Source of the DNA: Brachionus rotundiformis
Lineage: Eukaryota; Rotifera; Eurotatoria; Ploima; Brachionidae
Assembly: GCA_016802295.1 (NCBI GenBank)
Contig: JAESIW010000180.1
Location: 4,819,975-4,883,974, forward strand
Length of the DNA stretch: 64,000 nucleotides
Direction: 5' to 3'
Part shown: positions 35,608 through 47,391 of the stretch, one piece after another
How positions within the stretch are numbered: the first letter of the stretch is position 1
Layout: each line of letters opens with the position of its first letter
Position numbers and translations under genes: made by a program
Notes under the pieces: generated by a model
Seen by the model: only the letters and a program-made list of their open reading frames with translations
Databases searched by the model: none
Told to the model about the DNA's origin: nothing

Positions 35608-37953
35608 ACCTAAAATTCAATAACTTTGGGAAAAGTAGATTTAATTATCTATTTAATCTATTTTAAAATAACAAATGAATTTTTATTAGCCAAAATTAAA
35701 ATTAATATTTTTGAAAATAAACAATAAAAATAACTTAATTTTTTCTGAAAAATATAAATCAAATTTAATTATTTTAGAGCTTTACAAAAACAAGGCGTGT
35801 TTTGCTTTGATCAGTTACCCAATCGAATTTGTCTAAAATTTCAATAATAAATAAAATACATTTAGTCTGTCGAATAAGCTATAACCTGAATTCAATACCT
35901 ATCTTTTATATTCTCCGAAAGGTTTTAACAAGTGTCAATTAATTAGAAATCTTTCAATATTTTAAATGTCCAATATTGAAAAATTAATTTCAAATTTTGA
36001 GTATTACCTGTCTCTGTATTGATTGATAGATTAATTAAGATTTAATTGTTCCTCTGTTATGTTTTTGGTATTTTAAAATTTATTAAAAAATTAATATATT
36101 TAATACAATTATTTCAAAACAAAAAAATCAATGCTTTGTAATTCTCTGAAACGTCTTGAATAAATATTTTCTAATAGAGCTAAAAAAATTTATTAAAAAA
36201 ATATCTTGATTAATGAAAAATGGTTTTTATACTAAAAATCTTGAGATATAAGTGAAAAGAGCGTTAAATTGATATCCATATTTAGCGATTTTTATTAAAA
36301 TTTAAAACTGAAAAATGAAACCTTAGTAATTTTCATATAAATAATTATTTAAAAAAAAAGAAATTCTATTAAGATAAACCAAAATATCTAAAGTACAAAA
36401 TCGAAAATTCATCGTCGATTTTATTTAACTTGACAGCTCTTAAAATATTAATTGATATGGCTAAATTTAATAATAGTTATTAATTTCAGTTTTCAAATAT
36501 TATATTACGAATTGTACACATTTTATAAATTTTAATAAAAATTCGTTTCTATAATTTCAATGAAAATTTAGAAATTTTAAAAATCTTAGTGACAAATAAA
36601 AATATAACATTAATTTAGTTTGAAATTTTGAGTTTTAAACTAAAATTTTGAATAGCAAACATTAAAAATTTAAACCCATGAAAAATTAAAAATCTGAACC
36701 GAAACTAAAATTAAATCAAATAAAAATATATAAATTGATATGCAATTTTTATGCTTGTTTGCTTTTATTAATGCTAATCTTAATCTCATATCTTATATTT
36801 AAAAATTAAAAGAAAACCATAAACTGTAAATAATTTGACACTTATTAATTTTTCATCTATATTTTTTTCAAATACTTATTTTTAATTTTCTAATTACTTT
36901 TTAATTTTTCATAGATGGAAATTTTAATAAGAATTAGAAAAAGATTTAAATAAAACGAATTAATTAAAATAAATAGTTACAAATAGATTCATTTTTAGAA
37001 ACCAAAATTTTTTATTAGAAATAAGAAAACAATTATTCAAAAAAGCTTTATTACTGAGAATTATATTCAATTGATTTAGATTTAAAATTTACTTTTGTAA
37101 TAAAAAATTTTTTTAAAATAAAATACTAAAAATTTTCGTATAATCTTAGGAAAATTTTTAGACTATAAGAACTGTTTTGATAATATTTGAAATCTTTTAA
37201 TTTATCTAAATTATTTCCAAAGTTCAAATAAACATTTTGAAAATTCAAATTTAAATAGACTATTGCTTTCAAAACAAATAATGATATTTTTTCCTTTTTC
37301 ATTTAAAAAATATTTTACATCTATCAAAAAAGTATTAGTAATCCTAGATTTTTGTTCAAACATATTTTTATTCGATTTATAATAATTAGGTCTTCAGAGT
37401 ATGCTATTAAACCTCTCTTTTGTTAAAATCGTCTTATTTTTTTAATTGACATTTTTTAGTGATTTAAATACCATTTTGATTACTTATTTATTTTTTGTTG
37501 TTAGAAAAATAATAAGTGTCATTAAATAACTCAATCTTGTTTTTGATAGTTGTTAAAAACAAAGATGATTATTTTGAGATTTAATTAAAACCTTGAAATT
37601 TATTATGGTCATCTGTTTTTAAATCCTATAAAAAATTTTCCTTTTTTATAAGAACATAGATGAATTTTTTATTTGTTATTATTTGATTCTATATTAAAAA
37701 AAAGTAATCAAAATCGTCTCAATTACGTCTTATAGTCTCAAAGAAGACTTGTCTTTGACTGTCCCTAAATTATTTTAGCATTCGTTTAGAGATCCTTTTA
37801 TTTAAATTAATAAATAAATGAGTCTTCTTGTAAAAATTCTTAAATGAATACAATTTATTACAACTAAATAAAACTATAAAATTAAAAATTTTGATTAAAT
37901 TTTTATTAAAAATAAAGAGTATATTTTACAAATTTAGGCTGCTGACTTAAAAA
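35608..37953. other. Intergenic, netrin to ZNF830
   Basis: About 2.3 kb, AT-rich, upstream of netrin and downstream of ZNF830. No ORF or repeat I can support. Confidence 0.5.
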
Positions 37954-38739
37954 TCAACATCTTTTTTTGGTTTGTAATGAAATATTTAAAACATTGTCTA
38001 AATCTACATCAGAGTCTTCTTCTTCATCCAAATTTTTATCACAATTTGTTAACTGATTTTTCTTTTTCATATTTTTTAATATCTCTTCTCTTTTGTTATG
38101 TAAATTTTCAATTTTTTCCCAACGAAAAATCAGTTCGTCTACTTCTTCGATTTCTCTTCCAAAATCTCTTATTTTTTCATCTTTAAAACTTACTGATTCT
38201 GATTTTGTTTCTTCGATTTCAATTAACCGCTTAAATTCTTCATATTGATTATTTATGTCCTGTAATTTATTTATACCTCGCATTTTATCATCCATCAAGC
38301 GATCATCATAAAATCCTTCTGGTAGCACACCTACAATTATCTCATTTGATTGACTAGGCTGACTTTTTGTATCTACATGCCCTTGGAATTTTTGTTTCTT
38401 GACGTCTTGACTACTTGTATTAGAAAAACTCGAATTTAGCTCGTTATCATCAAGGCTTTCCGAAATATTTCGTTTTAATGTTCGACTATCTTTGCTCAAT
38501 TCAGATGAAATAACCTGGCTTGTTTCAATATTACTTTTTAATTTTTTTTTGTTTTCTAAATGAGTTTTTGAAACTAAGTGTTTATTCCAATAGAGTTCAT
38601 TTTTTACGAATTGATTGCAAATTATACAAATAAGCTGTCCAACTGAATTATATTTTGCAAATGCAGAATTTATTCTTTGATTTTTTCCTGTTGGATTAGT
38701 TTGTTGAAAAGTTTTTATTTTTTCAGTTATTGATTCCAT
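37954..38739 (-). CDS. ZNF830: ZNF830 (CCDC16) spliceosome-associated zinc-finger protein
   Basis: A single exon of 261 residues (human 372). ZNF830 is a component of the spliceosome and is needed in early embryos. The N-terminus carries FAKYNSVGQLICIICNQFVK, a C2H2 finger of the U1-C/matrin type (CIIC...HLVSKTH). A basic, Ser-rich linker follows, then LPEGFYDDRLMDD, the family's PEGFFDD box, and a long coiled coil (residues about 160-240) with the motif REIEEVDELIFRWEKIENLH. It ends in an acidic EEEDSDVDLDNVL stretch followed by a Lys/Arg tip. It is divergent with PSMC5. Confidence 0.9.
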   Translation of the reverse strand: MESITEKIKTFQQTNPTGKNQRINSAFAKYNSVGQLICIICNQFVKNELYWNKHLVSKTHLENKKKLKSNIETSQVISSELSKDSRTLKRNISESLDDNELNSSFSNTSSQDVKKQKFQGHVDTKSQPSQSNEIIVGVLPEGFYDDRLMDDKMRGINKLQDINNQYEEFKRLIEIEETKSESVSFKDEKIRDFGREIEEVDELIFRWEKIENLHNKREEILKNMKKKNQLTNCDKNLDEEEDSDVDLDNVLNISLQTKKRC

Positions 38740-39043
38740 AGAAAATATTTTTAATTTTTAAGATTTTTTTATTTCAATATTTAATTTTATTGAATATATA
38801 TATATATATAGATATAATACTGAAATTTCTTAATCTAATTCATTTAATTTACATAATTAAATACTTGCAAATATTAGTTAACTTCAGAAGCTATCCATAT
38901 TTACTGTGAACGTTTATGATTTTGAAACTTTTATTTTTAAATCACATTCAAATTTGTTCTAGTCATCGTTGAGTTTAACTCTTTATTCAGAACCTTAATA
39001 TTTCCTTTTTTTTTAAATTTATCATTTTAATTATTTTCAGAAA
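38740..39043. promoter_or_regulatory. Divergent promoter, ZNF830 / PSMC5
   Basis: 304 bp between opposed ATGs. It contains a short (TA)n run near 38795-38810 and a pyrimidine-rich acceptor-like site (TTATTTTCAG) ending at 39040, three bases before the PSMC5 ATG. Confidence 0.6.
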
Positions 39044-40364
39044 ATGGAATCGAAGACTATTAATAATCGGATGAATTTGCTTCATAGTAACTCAAAAAGT
39101 TTAGCTTATTACAATCAAAGAATTGAAGAACTTCAAGTATTTAATAATTTTATTAGATAATTTACAATAATTAAAAAATTTTAAGTTAACCATAAATGAA
39201 AAAAGTCAAAATCTAAGAAGACTCCAAGCCCAAAGAAATGAATTAAATGCTAAAGTTAGAATGCTTAGAGAAGAATTACAACTTTTACAAGAACAAGGTT
39301 CATACGTTGGTGAAATTGTTAAGGCGATGGACAAAAAAAAAGTATTGGTCAAAGTTCATCCTGAAGGAAAATTTGTTGTAGATGTTGATAAAAATATTGA
39401 TATGTCTAAAATAACTCCAAATACTAGAGTGGCATTAAAAAATGATAGCTATTTATTACATAAAATTTTGCCAAATAAAGTTGATCCGCTAGTTAGTTTA
39501 ATGATGGTAGAAAAAGTTCCAGATTCAACTTATGAAATGGTTGGAGGCCTCGACAAACAAATTAAGGAGATTAAAGAAGTAATCGAACTTCCAGTAAAGC
39601 ATCCTGAACTTTTTGAAGCATTAGGCATAGCTCAACCTAAAGGTGTTTTATTATATGGGCCGCCAGGCACCGGTAAAACTCTTCTTGCTCGTGCTGTTGC
39701 TCATCATACTGAATGTACATTCATTAGAGTAAGTGGAAGTGAGTTAGTTCAAAAGTTCATTGGTGAAGGCTCAAGAATGGTCAGAGAACTCTTTGTTATG
39801 GCCAGAGAACATGCTCCTTCTATAATATTTATGGATGAAATCGATTCAATAGGTTCTACAAGAGTTGAAGGTAGTTCTGGAGGAGATAGCGAAGTTCAAA
39901 GAACTATGTTAGAATTACTTAACCAGTTAGATGGATTTGAACCTAAACAAAACATTAAAGTTATAATGGCTACTAACCGAATAGATATTCTTGACTCTGC
40001 TCTTTTAAGGCCAGGTCGAATCGATCGTAAAATTGAATTTCCAGCTCCAGGAGAAGATGCAAGACTAGATATTTTAAAAATTCATTCACGTAAAATGAAT
40101 TTAACGAGAGGAATAAATCTCAAGAAGATCGCAGAAATGATGCCAGGAGCTTCAGGTGCAGAAGTAAAAGGTGTCTGTACAGAAGCTGGAATGTATGCCT
40201 TAAGAGAGAGAAGGGTTCATGTTACTCAGGAGGATTTTGAACTTGCAGTCGCTAAGGTGAGTTAAATCCAAAAATATTTTACAGATTTTTAATTCAAGAA
40301 TTTTTTTAAGATAATGCAAAAGGATTCAGAAAGAAATATGTCAATAAAAAAACTCTGGAAATAA
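39044..40364 (+). CDS. PSMC5: 26S proteasome regulatory ATPase RPT6 (PSMC5)
   Basis: One of six AAA ATPases in the base of the 19S particle that unfolds substrates for the 20S core. Exons 39044-39136, 39186-40256, 40311-40364; phase 0 throughout; 405 residues (human 406). The N-terminal coiled coil leads to an OB segment (KKVLVKVHPEGKFVVDVD). AAA motifs: Walker A GPPGTGKT, Walker B IIFMDEID, sensor/arginine-finger region LLRPGRIDRKIEFP. The C-terminus is exactly of the family type, MQKDSERNMSIKKLWK, encoded by the tiny last exon. Only the first about 30 residues are not conserved, as expected. Among the slowest-evolving genes here; assignment is certain. Confidence 0.98.
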
Positions 40365-41034
40365 CTTGACAAAAATAAACTTGAACCATTTCAATCAATC
40401 GAAATATAATTTCATTTTTTCTAATTTAAGCTTAATTATTTGTCACTTATATATTATAAATAAAATTTTATTAAATGTGTTATTTTAAATACTAATTCTG
40501 GTTAAACTAAATAATTTAAATATCAAGAAAATAATAAAAATCATCGAGTTTTAAAATTAGCGAAAGAATACTTTTTGATATTTGATACCTTTTGTGAATG
40601 CTAATTACAAAATAATCAAAAATAAAATAAGATTCGATTAGATTAAATATAAATTTTGTATTCTATAATTTTTACTAAAATCTCAAAGTAATACTACTTT
40701 TTAATTAAATTATAAATAATGATTAATTCTTGATTAATCTTTAAAATAAGAAAAAAATATTAAATTTCATATGAAATATTAAGAAGATGTAAAGGAAATA
40801 AAATATTTCCGAAAATTCCTTGGAATAATTAGTTTTCATTATAGAAAAAAATTTTATTTTTAGAATTTTATTTTGATTATAATATAAAAAATAATTTACA
40901 AAATACGATTTTTAATATAGTTTCTATAAAATTTTTTTGTTGATTGCATAATTGATTTTTTATTAGATTATATTGATTAATTTAAAAAATCTGCACTAAT
41001 TTGATTGAATGTCTATAGAATTTAACACCATGGT
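40365..41034. other. Intergenic, convergent PSMC5 and glycopeptide gene
   Basis: About 670 bp of AT-rich spacer, mainly two 3' UTRs; nothing else recognised. Confidence 0.5.
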
Positions 41035-41324
41035 TTAATAATTTCCAATTAGTAATAAGCAAACTAAGGATATCAAAATAGACGAAAAATTAAGTTTTGT
41101 AGAAGCATTGTTATCACTTGTTGTTGTAACAGGAATATCTTTGTTATCCATATTCACTTAAGGATATAAATTATTTAAATGTTTTTAATTAATCTTATCC
41201 AAAATATACCTAATGTACTATTTGAAGTACCATTGTTTACCAATGTTGTATGAAGTGTACTATTTTCACATGAGCACAAACTGACTAAGATAACTAATAC
41301 AGCCAGATAGAATAAGTTTTTCAT
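41035..41324 (-). CDS. Small GPI-anchored-like N-glycosylated peptide, 78 residues
   Basis: Two exons (minus) 41324-41210 and 41156-41035, GT-AG, phase 1, ending TAA. The N-terminus MKNLFYLAVLVILVSLCSC is a strong signal peptide. The middle of about 35 residues is rich in Asn, Thr and Ser with five N-glycosylation sequons (NST, NGT, NST, NAS, NFS). The end is a hydrophobic run (ILISLVCLLLIGNY) with no basic cytosolic tail, as in GPI-attachment signals, so the mature peptide would be only about 35 residues on the cell surface. The layout resembles mammalian CD52, which is analogy and not homology. I recognise no family. The gene sits alone between PSMC5 and POMP. An acceptor-like AG lies 14 bp before the ATG. 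Confidence 0.65.
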
Positions 41325-42039
41325 TTTAAATTTTTTTCTAAAAACTGAAAATCAACAATTAATTCTTGGAAAATAAAAAAAGTTCTTAGCTTAAAAAATG
41401 AAATTTTAAAAATAAAATAGATGAGCTTAAACAATCTAAATTATATTCTTATACAACAAACAAATTTATACATTACTTAACTGCTGTATCTGAAGCTTTT
41501 AAAATAGTCATTGATATTTGGCTTTTTTTTTTAAATTTATTCTTGATTCATTAATAATTGTCTTACCATAAATTAAATTCAAAATTATTTCCAAAAGTAA
41601 AATATAATATTTTACTTAGATTTGATCCTATCAAAAAATATGAAGATAAAATTAATTTAAAAACTTGAGTTTCATTATATATTAAGAATATATGAAAAAT
41701 TCTATTTTTTAGCTTATATTGTAACAAATCTGTTCCTTTTTTTCAAACATCTTAGCATGATTTTCATCAATAATTTATATGGCCATTTTTTAAAATTATT
41801 ATTTAATTAGAATATAAAGGATAATATTTCGAAACTTTTATTTATAATGAGTTTTGATAAAATAATTATTTAAAAGCAAAAAGAATAATTATTGATAACT
41901 GAATTGGAATCTAATGATCATTTATTGAGTGCAAATCGTAATTGTTTTCACAAAATTCACGTTGATCTTAAAAAATAATTTTAAATAAAAATCTGTATTT
42001 ACACATACAGGATTGAATTTTTATCAAATTCTAAATCCT
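41325..42039. other. Intergenic, glycopeptide gene to POMP
   Basis: About 715 bp, AT-rich, between two minus-strand genes; no ORF or repeat supported. Confidence 0.5.
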
Positions 42040-42492
42040 TTATTTTATTAAGAAAATACTATTAAGGATATTTTCAATCTCAATTGTATCATCTGTCCCA
42101 TTTAAAATTGAAACCATTAAATTTGAACTTTTTAGTGCAGGTAATCGGGAAACTTTCTGTGCAAATCGTCTTTCCATCTCAAATTTAAAAGTAGCATTGA
42201 GACCTTGTGTAGTTCTGATATAAGATAAGCGATTTTTTTCTCTTAGTTTGCCAAACTTTTTAAAAATTTAGGAATTAATTTATTAATTTGAAAATTTGAA
42301 AAGCATACATTCTTTTCTTGATATTCTAAATTATTTGCTGCTTTTAATTCTGAATTGATGTTCAAAAATCTTAAAAAAAAATTAAAATTTTAATTAAATA
42401 TAGAATCCTATAAACAATAGCTACCCATATTTAAGAGTATCGTGAACACCTAATTCGTTTTCTTTAAAATTTGATGTCTTCAAATCTTCCAT
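42040..42492 (-). CDS. POMP: POMP (UMP1) proteasome maturation protein
   Basis: POMP chaperones assembly of the 20S core and is the first substrate digested when half-proteasomes join. Exons (minus): 42492-42425, 42369-42309, 42255-42040; GT-AG, in phase, 114 residues (human 141). Landmarks in order: GVHDTLKYGFLNINSEL (family: ESHDLLRKGFSCVKNEL), LEYQEKN, YIRTTQGL (family: LRNIQGL), RLPALKSSNLMVSILNG, and DDTIEIENIL (family: DETIGFEDIL). It is shorter at both ends. All exons are short, so it is easily missed by ORF searches. It lies 1.7 kb from PSMC5. Confidence 0.88.
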
Positions 42493-43008
42493 TGCTTAAG
42501 TTAAATTCTTTTCTTGATTTTTTAGCAATTTAACTATAAAAAAATCAAATTTGCTGAATGGTACTTAATTTCGGAACTGAGTTTTGCTAGTTTCCAAGTA
42601 TGTTAAGTAAATTTTACTTCATATTTTATATCAAAATGTTTTTATAATTTAGTTTTACTTTCAACATTAAGAATATTTTGTATTTTAATAAAAAATGAAA
42701 AAATTATGCAGCAAATACTTTAAGCAAGTTAGTTTTTAAAAAAAAGATTTTATAAGACAAAACTAAATTTAACTCAAAAAATTAAAAAAATTGAAATAGT
42801 TATATTATAATATAATTTTTATTTTCATACATTCATTTCTCTAAAATAAAAGTTTATTCATCAAAAACGTTGATTTAAAATTTTCATTTACATTTGGTTA
42901 TGTCCATTTATAATATTGTATCTTTTATAATCTATTTGAATTTAAAATCTATCTATTTAAAAATTATGTTTTTTTAGATTATAGTTTAAAGACTAATACT
43001 ATAACAAA
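42493..43008. other. Divergent spacer, POMP / RPL27
   Basis: 516 bp between opposed genes; AT-rich. A pyrimidine-rich acceptor-like TTTTTTTAG ends at 42977, 31 bp before the RPL27 ATG. Confidence 0.5.
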
Positions 43009-43473
43009 ATGGGCAAAATTATGAAACCAGGAAGAGTCGTTTTAGTACTCGGTGGTCGTTATACTGGTAGAAAAGCTGTAGTAGTTAAAAGTTATGATGA
43101 AGGTTCTGGTGATAGACCATATGCCCATTGTTTAGTTGCTGGTGTTGATCGCTATCCTCGAAAAGTTACTAGACGAATGGGTAAAAAGAAAGTGGAAAAA
43201 CGATCAAAAATTAAACCATTTGTTAGAGTCGTTAATGCAAATCATTTGATGCCTACAAGATATTCTGTTGAAATCAATTTTGACAAGAATAAAGTAAATA
43301 AGGATATTTTCAAAGATCCTGCTTTAAAAAGAAAGGCTAAAAGTGATGTAAAATCTAAATTAGAAGAGAGGTAAAGAAATAATTATAATTTAATCAATAG
43401 AAATTAATTGTTGTAATTGTTTAGGTACAAAACCGGAAAGAACAAATGGTTTTTCACCAAACTACGTTTTTAA
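43009..43473 (+). CDS. RPL27: 60S ribosomal protein L27 (eL27)
   Basis: Exons 43009-43370 and 43425-43473, in phase, 136 residues, exactly the usual length. It keeps MGKIMKPGRVVLVLGGRY with the KOW-type fold, GVDRYPRKVTRRMGKKK, and the C-terminus KNKWFFTKLRF contributed by the short second exon. It is a component of the large ribosomal subunit. Codon choice is slightly richer in G/C than in neighbours, as expected of a highly expressed gene. Confidence 0.98.
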
Positions 43474-44288
43474 ATATTCAGTTTAGTATTTTTTGATTCG
43501 AAAATTTCAATAAAATATCTAAATTGATTTAAAAATTTTTAATCAATATATCACATAAAAAGATAGATTTTTTAATTCCTTAGATTAAAAATGAAATGAA
43601 AAGATATTCCTTTAAATGTCAAAATTTAAAAAAAAATTACTAAATTTATTAAACTTATAAGAACTATTTAAGAATTTTAATTATTTTTTTTAATTATAAA
43701 ATAATAATTAAATGATAAAAAACTTTTTGTAAATGAAACAAAACAAAATATTAATTAACTTTTCGTCACTGAAAAAAGATAAAGAATACAAAATGAATTA
43801 TTTGAATCCTTTTTATTTTAAAGAAAAATGTGCATAAATTATTAGAAACAATAATTAAGAATAAAATAAATTCAATTAGATTATAAAAATATTTTGTATT
43901 TATATAATTTCAATTAAAATCTTAGTATTATACAAAATAATATAAGAATTATCATTTATCTAATAAATAAATTCAACATATTTTATAAAGATTTGAAATG
44001 CTTATAAATTTTTATATTGAACTTATTATGAACAGTTCTGAGCTTTCATTTGTTAAGATAATATGATTATAGCGAAATAACACAGACAAATTTAAGCATT
44101 TAGGTATCTATTTGTTTGTTAAAATTTAAAAAAAATAGGTTAATACATCAAAAATTTAAATAATTGAAGAGTTAACCAATTGTTATACTGTCATTTTCCC
44201 TTTAATGGACATATTAAAATCAAATTTATTTTATATTTTCAATCATTTTTATATAGAAATTTTTTTTTATTTTTTGTTCGAAATTATT
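43474..44288. other. Intergenic, RPL27 to convertase
   Basis: About 815 bp, AT-rich. An upstream in-frame ATG at 44205 could extend the convertase start, but 44289 gives the better signal peptide. Confidence 0.5.
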
Positions 44289-47200
44289 ATGAAAAAAACA
44301 TACAGTTACAAAATACACTTAAAATGTTTTTTTTTGATTTTTTATCTAATAAATGTGAATATTTCCGAAAATATTGCTTTTAATGGTATAGATACAGTTG
44401 AGCAAGATGCTGAAGAATTAGCTCTTGATATTGCTATAAAACTCAAAAAGGAATATTCGGATGATCCTGTTTCAGAGCTTTTCGCTGCAACTTATGGCCT
44501 TCAAAAAATTGCCAGGGTATGATTAAAATTAATAAAAAAAATTCACGATAATAACTTGAAATATAAAATAATTAAGATCACTGATCTAGATGATTCTTTG
44601 TTCCATTTTAAATTTTCTGGCGAAAATGCACAAACGAAAAATTCATACAAATCATCAAATAAAAGAACAAAACGTTATATCGATGATAAAATCAACTATA
44701 TAAAAGATGATGATAGGGTTGATTATGTTTATCCGCAAACCTATTTAATAAGAAACAAAAGAAGACATGTAAAAACAAAAATTGGTAATATTTATTAAAA
44801 AAATTAAAATTTTATGTTTTTAAAAATTAATGAATAAAAATAATTTTCGATGAACTTTAAAAAAAATAGAATTTACAAAAGTATTGAGTTAGATTTAAAT
44901 TTTATAATTAAATTTGATTTTAACACTAGAAAGCCCGGCTGATTAATTACAAAAATTCCGAATTAAAATATCAAAAGGAATGTAAAAAATTTATTTAAAA
45001 TATGATTAATAAATTTAAGTTTTACTAGTTGATTCTAATTTTCTTCTTTTCTAAGTTTTACTAATTTTTGATAAATTTATTTCTTTGAGAAAATATTCAA
45101 GTTTATATTTTTTAAAAAGGGGTTTTAAAAACTCCTCAGCCTTTTTAGTGTTAAATAACAAAAACACTTATAAAACTTATTCAAATAATCATTCGTTATT
45201 TGTAAATTTTTCAAATTATCGAAAAATTTAAAATAGAAAATACAATTGAGTTTATAGGATAGGAATTAAATTTTGTATTTTATAACAACAATATTAATTA
45301 ATATTGATATTTTTTAAATCTAAATAGATTCTTATCTTCAAGAATATGCAAATGAAAAATTAAACTCTCATAAAAATGAAGAAAAAAAAATAATATTCAC
45401 AAATGATATCATTTTTAATGATGAAAATTATGAAGAACAATGGTATTTAATAAATAATGGCAAAATGAATTTATCTCGGGTCCACGATTTAAATGTTAGA
45501 GAAGGGTGGATAAAAGGTTTTTCTGGGGAAAATATTTCGATAGTAATAGTTGATGATGGATTAGATTATGAGCATCCTGATTTTAAAGGAAAATATGTAA
45601 ACTAAAAATATCGAAGAAGTTAATAAATTTAACAAATACTATTCATTAGAGAGCTGATATAAGCTATGATTTGAATGACGAAAATGATCCAGACCATGAT
45701 CCAATGCCATCAACTTTTGATAATCAAAATAGGTATATATTTATTTTAAGAATCTATTTTAGTTATACTTGTTATTAAATATAAAATATTTTAGTCATGG
45801 AACAAGATGTGCAGGGGCCGCAGCAGCAATCGCTAATAATACAATTTGTGGAGTCGGAATCGCTTTTAATGCGCAAATAGGAGCAATAAGAGTATTAGAT
45901 GGTACTATAACAGATTTAATAGAAGCAAGAGCATTAGCATATAAGTCGAAAATTGTTGATATCAAAAGCGCTTCCTGTATACAAATAAATAAAGCAAATT
46001 TAAAAAAATATCCTTATTATTTTCTTAAGGGGGACCAAGGGATGATGGAACTCACATGGAATATCCAGGTCCTTTTGTAAATCTAGCACTAGAAGATGGA
46101 ATAAAAAATGTATTAATTAAATTTTAAGATGATTTCTCTAAAAAAATTATTTATGACAATTAATTCATTTTAAGGGAAGAAATGGAAAAGGTACGATTTA
46201 TGTTTGGGCCTCAGGAAATGGAGGTGGTAACGACGATGATTGCTCATGTGACGGTTATGCTTCACATTGGAATATAATATCAATAGGTTCAATTAATCAT
46301 AAAGGACTAACACCGTATTTTATGGAACTTTGTCCGTCAACAATGGCAGTGGTTTATTCAGGTGGCGAATATAATATAAATGGAGATAAAGATGATCCAG
46401 GTGTCAGGGTAGTTACAACAGATGTAAAAATTTTCTAAATAAAATAAAAATTTTACATTAACTATGACTAATAAAATAAGGTAAGAGGTAAGTGTACAAC
46501 TACATTTCAAGGAACATCAAGTGCTGCTCCACTTGCTGCAGGAATTTTTGCTTTAGTTCTAGAAGCAAATCCAAATTTAACATATCGAGACGTAATGCAT
46601 TTGATTACTAGAACTGCTAGAATTCCTAACTTAGAAGATATAAATGGATGGGTGGTAAACGGTGGAAGATATCATATAAATGAAAAATATGGATTTGGAG
46701 TTCTCGATGCTGCACTTATGATTCAAGAGGCTCAAAACTGGAAAAATGTTGGAGAAAGAAAGACATGTGAAATAAAATATTCAGATGATAAATTGCCGTA
46801 ATTTTCTTGAATAATTCTAAAAATATACGGTATATTTTTAAAATTAAAAAAAGGGAATTATCGTCTGGTTCAAAATATATAATTAAAATAAATACTTTTA
46901 GTTGTATTTCACTTGATTTTTTAGAACATGTTGTGGCAAATATTTCGTTTCAATATTCTCTTAGAGGTAATATTAAAATGACATTGATTTCACCTCATGG
47001 AACTCCTTCAGAAATTCTTTCTTTTCGAAAAAATGACAGAAGCAAAAAGGGTAAGTAAAAAGAAAATACTTGAAAACAATTTTCTTAAATTTCAAAAGGT
47101 ATTAAAAATTTTCCATTCATGACTCTATTCAATTGGGGGGAAAATCCGAGGGGAATATGGAAACTAATTATTGAAACAAAAATAGATTCAAATAATTCAA

Positions 47201-47391
47201 AAGGAACATTGGACCATTTTTCATTAAAATTTTTTGGAATGAGACAAATTAAAAAAAGATCAATTAAACAGAGATATAAAGATTTTAAACATAATAGTTA
47301 TTTTCCTGACAGAATAACAATTCAAAGAATTTATCAACGAGAACTTATTCAATCGAGAAAAATAAGAATCAAACGAAAAAAAGCTAAATAA
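44289..47391 (+). CDS. Kexin/furin-type proprotein convertase (subtilase S8B)
   Basis: Cleaves hormone and receptor precursors at paired basic residues in the secretory pathway. Exons: 44289-44516, 44577-44784, 45328-45596, 45650-45732, 45795-45976, 46030-46109, 46175-46423, 46481-46797, 46854-47050, 47099-47391; in phase, 701 residues. A signal peptide leads to a prodomain ending in basic clusters (NKRTKRY, RNKRRH) suited to self-cleavage. Catalytic residues: Asp in VDDGLDYEHPD, His in SHGTRCAG, oxyanion Asn in WASGNGGG, Ser in GTSSAAPLAAG. The P domain contains NIKMTLISPHGTPSEI and MTLFNWGENPRGIWKL. Oxyanion Asn (not Asp) excludes PC2. It stops soon after the P domain with a very basic tail; no Cys-rich repeat or membrane helix, so probably soluble. 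Confidence 0.93.
46735..46886 (+). repeat. Source copy of a 152-bp exact duplication (within convertase)
   Basis: Covers the end of one convertase exon, the whole 56-bp intron and the start of the next exon. It is identical to 47908-48059, at a fixed offset of 1,173 bp. Confidence 0.9.

Noticed and set aside
46798..46853. Premature stop in the convertase after DKLP
   Set aside because: A 56-bp in-phase intron restores the P domain; the stop is intronic.
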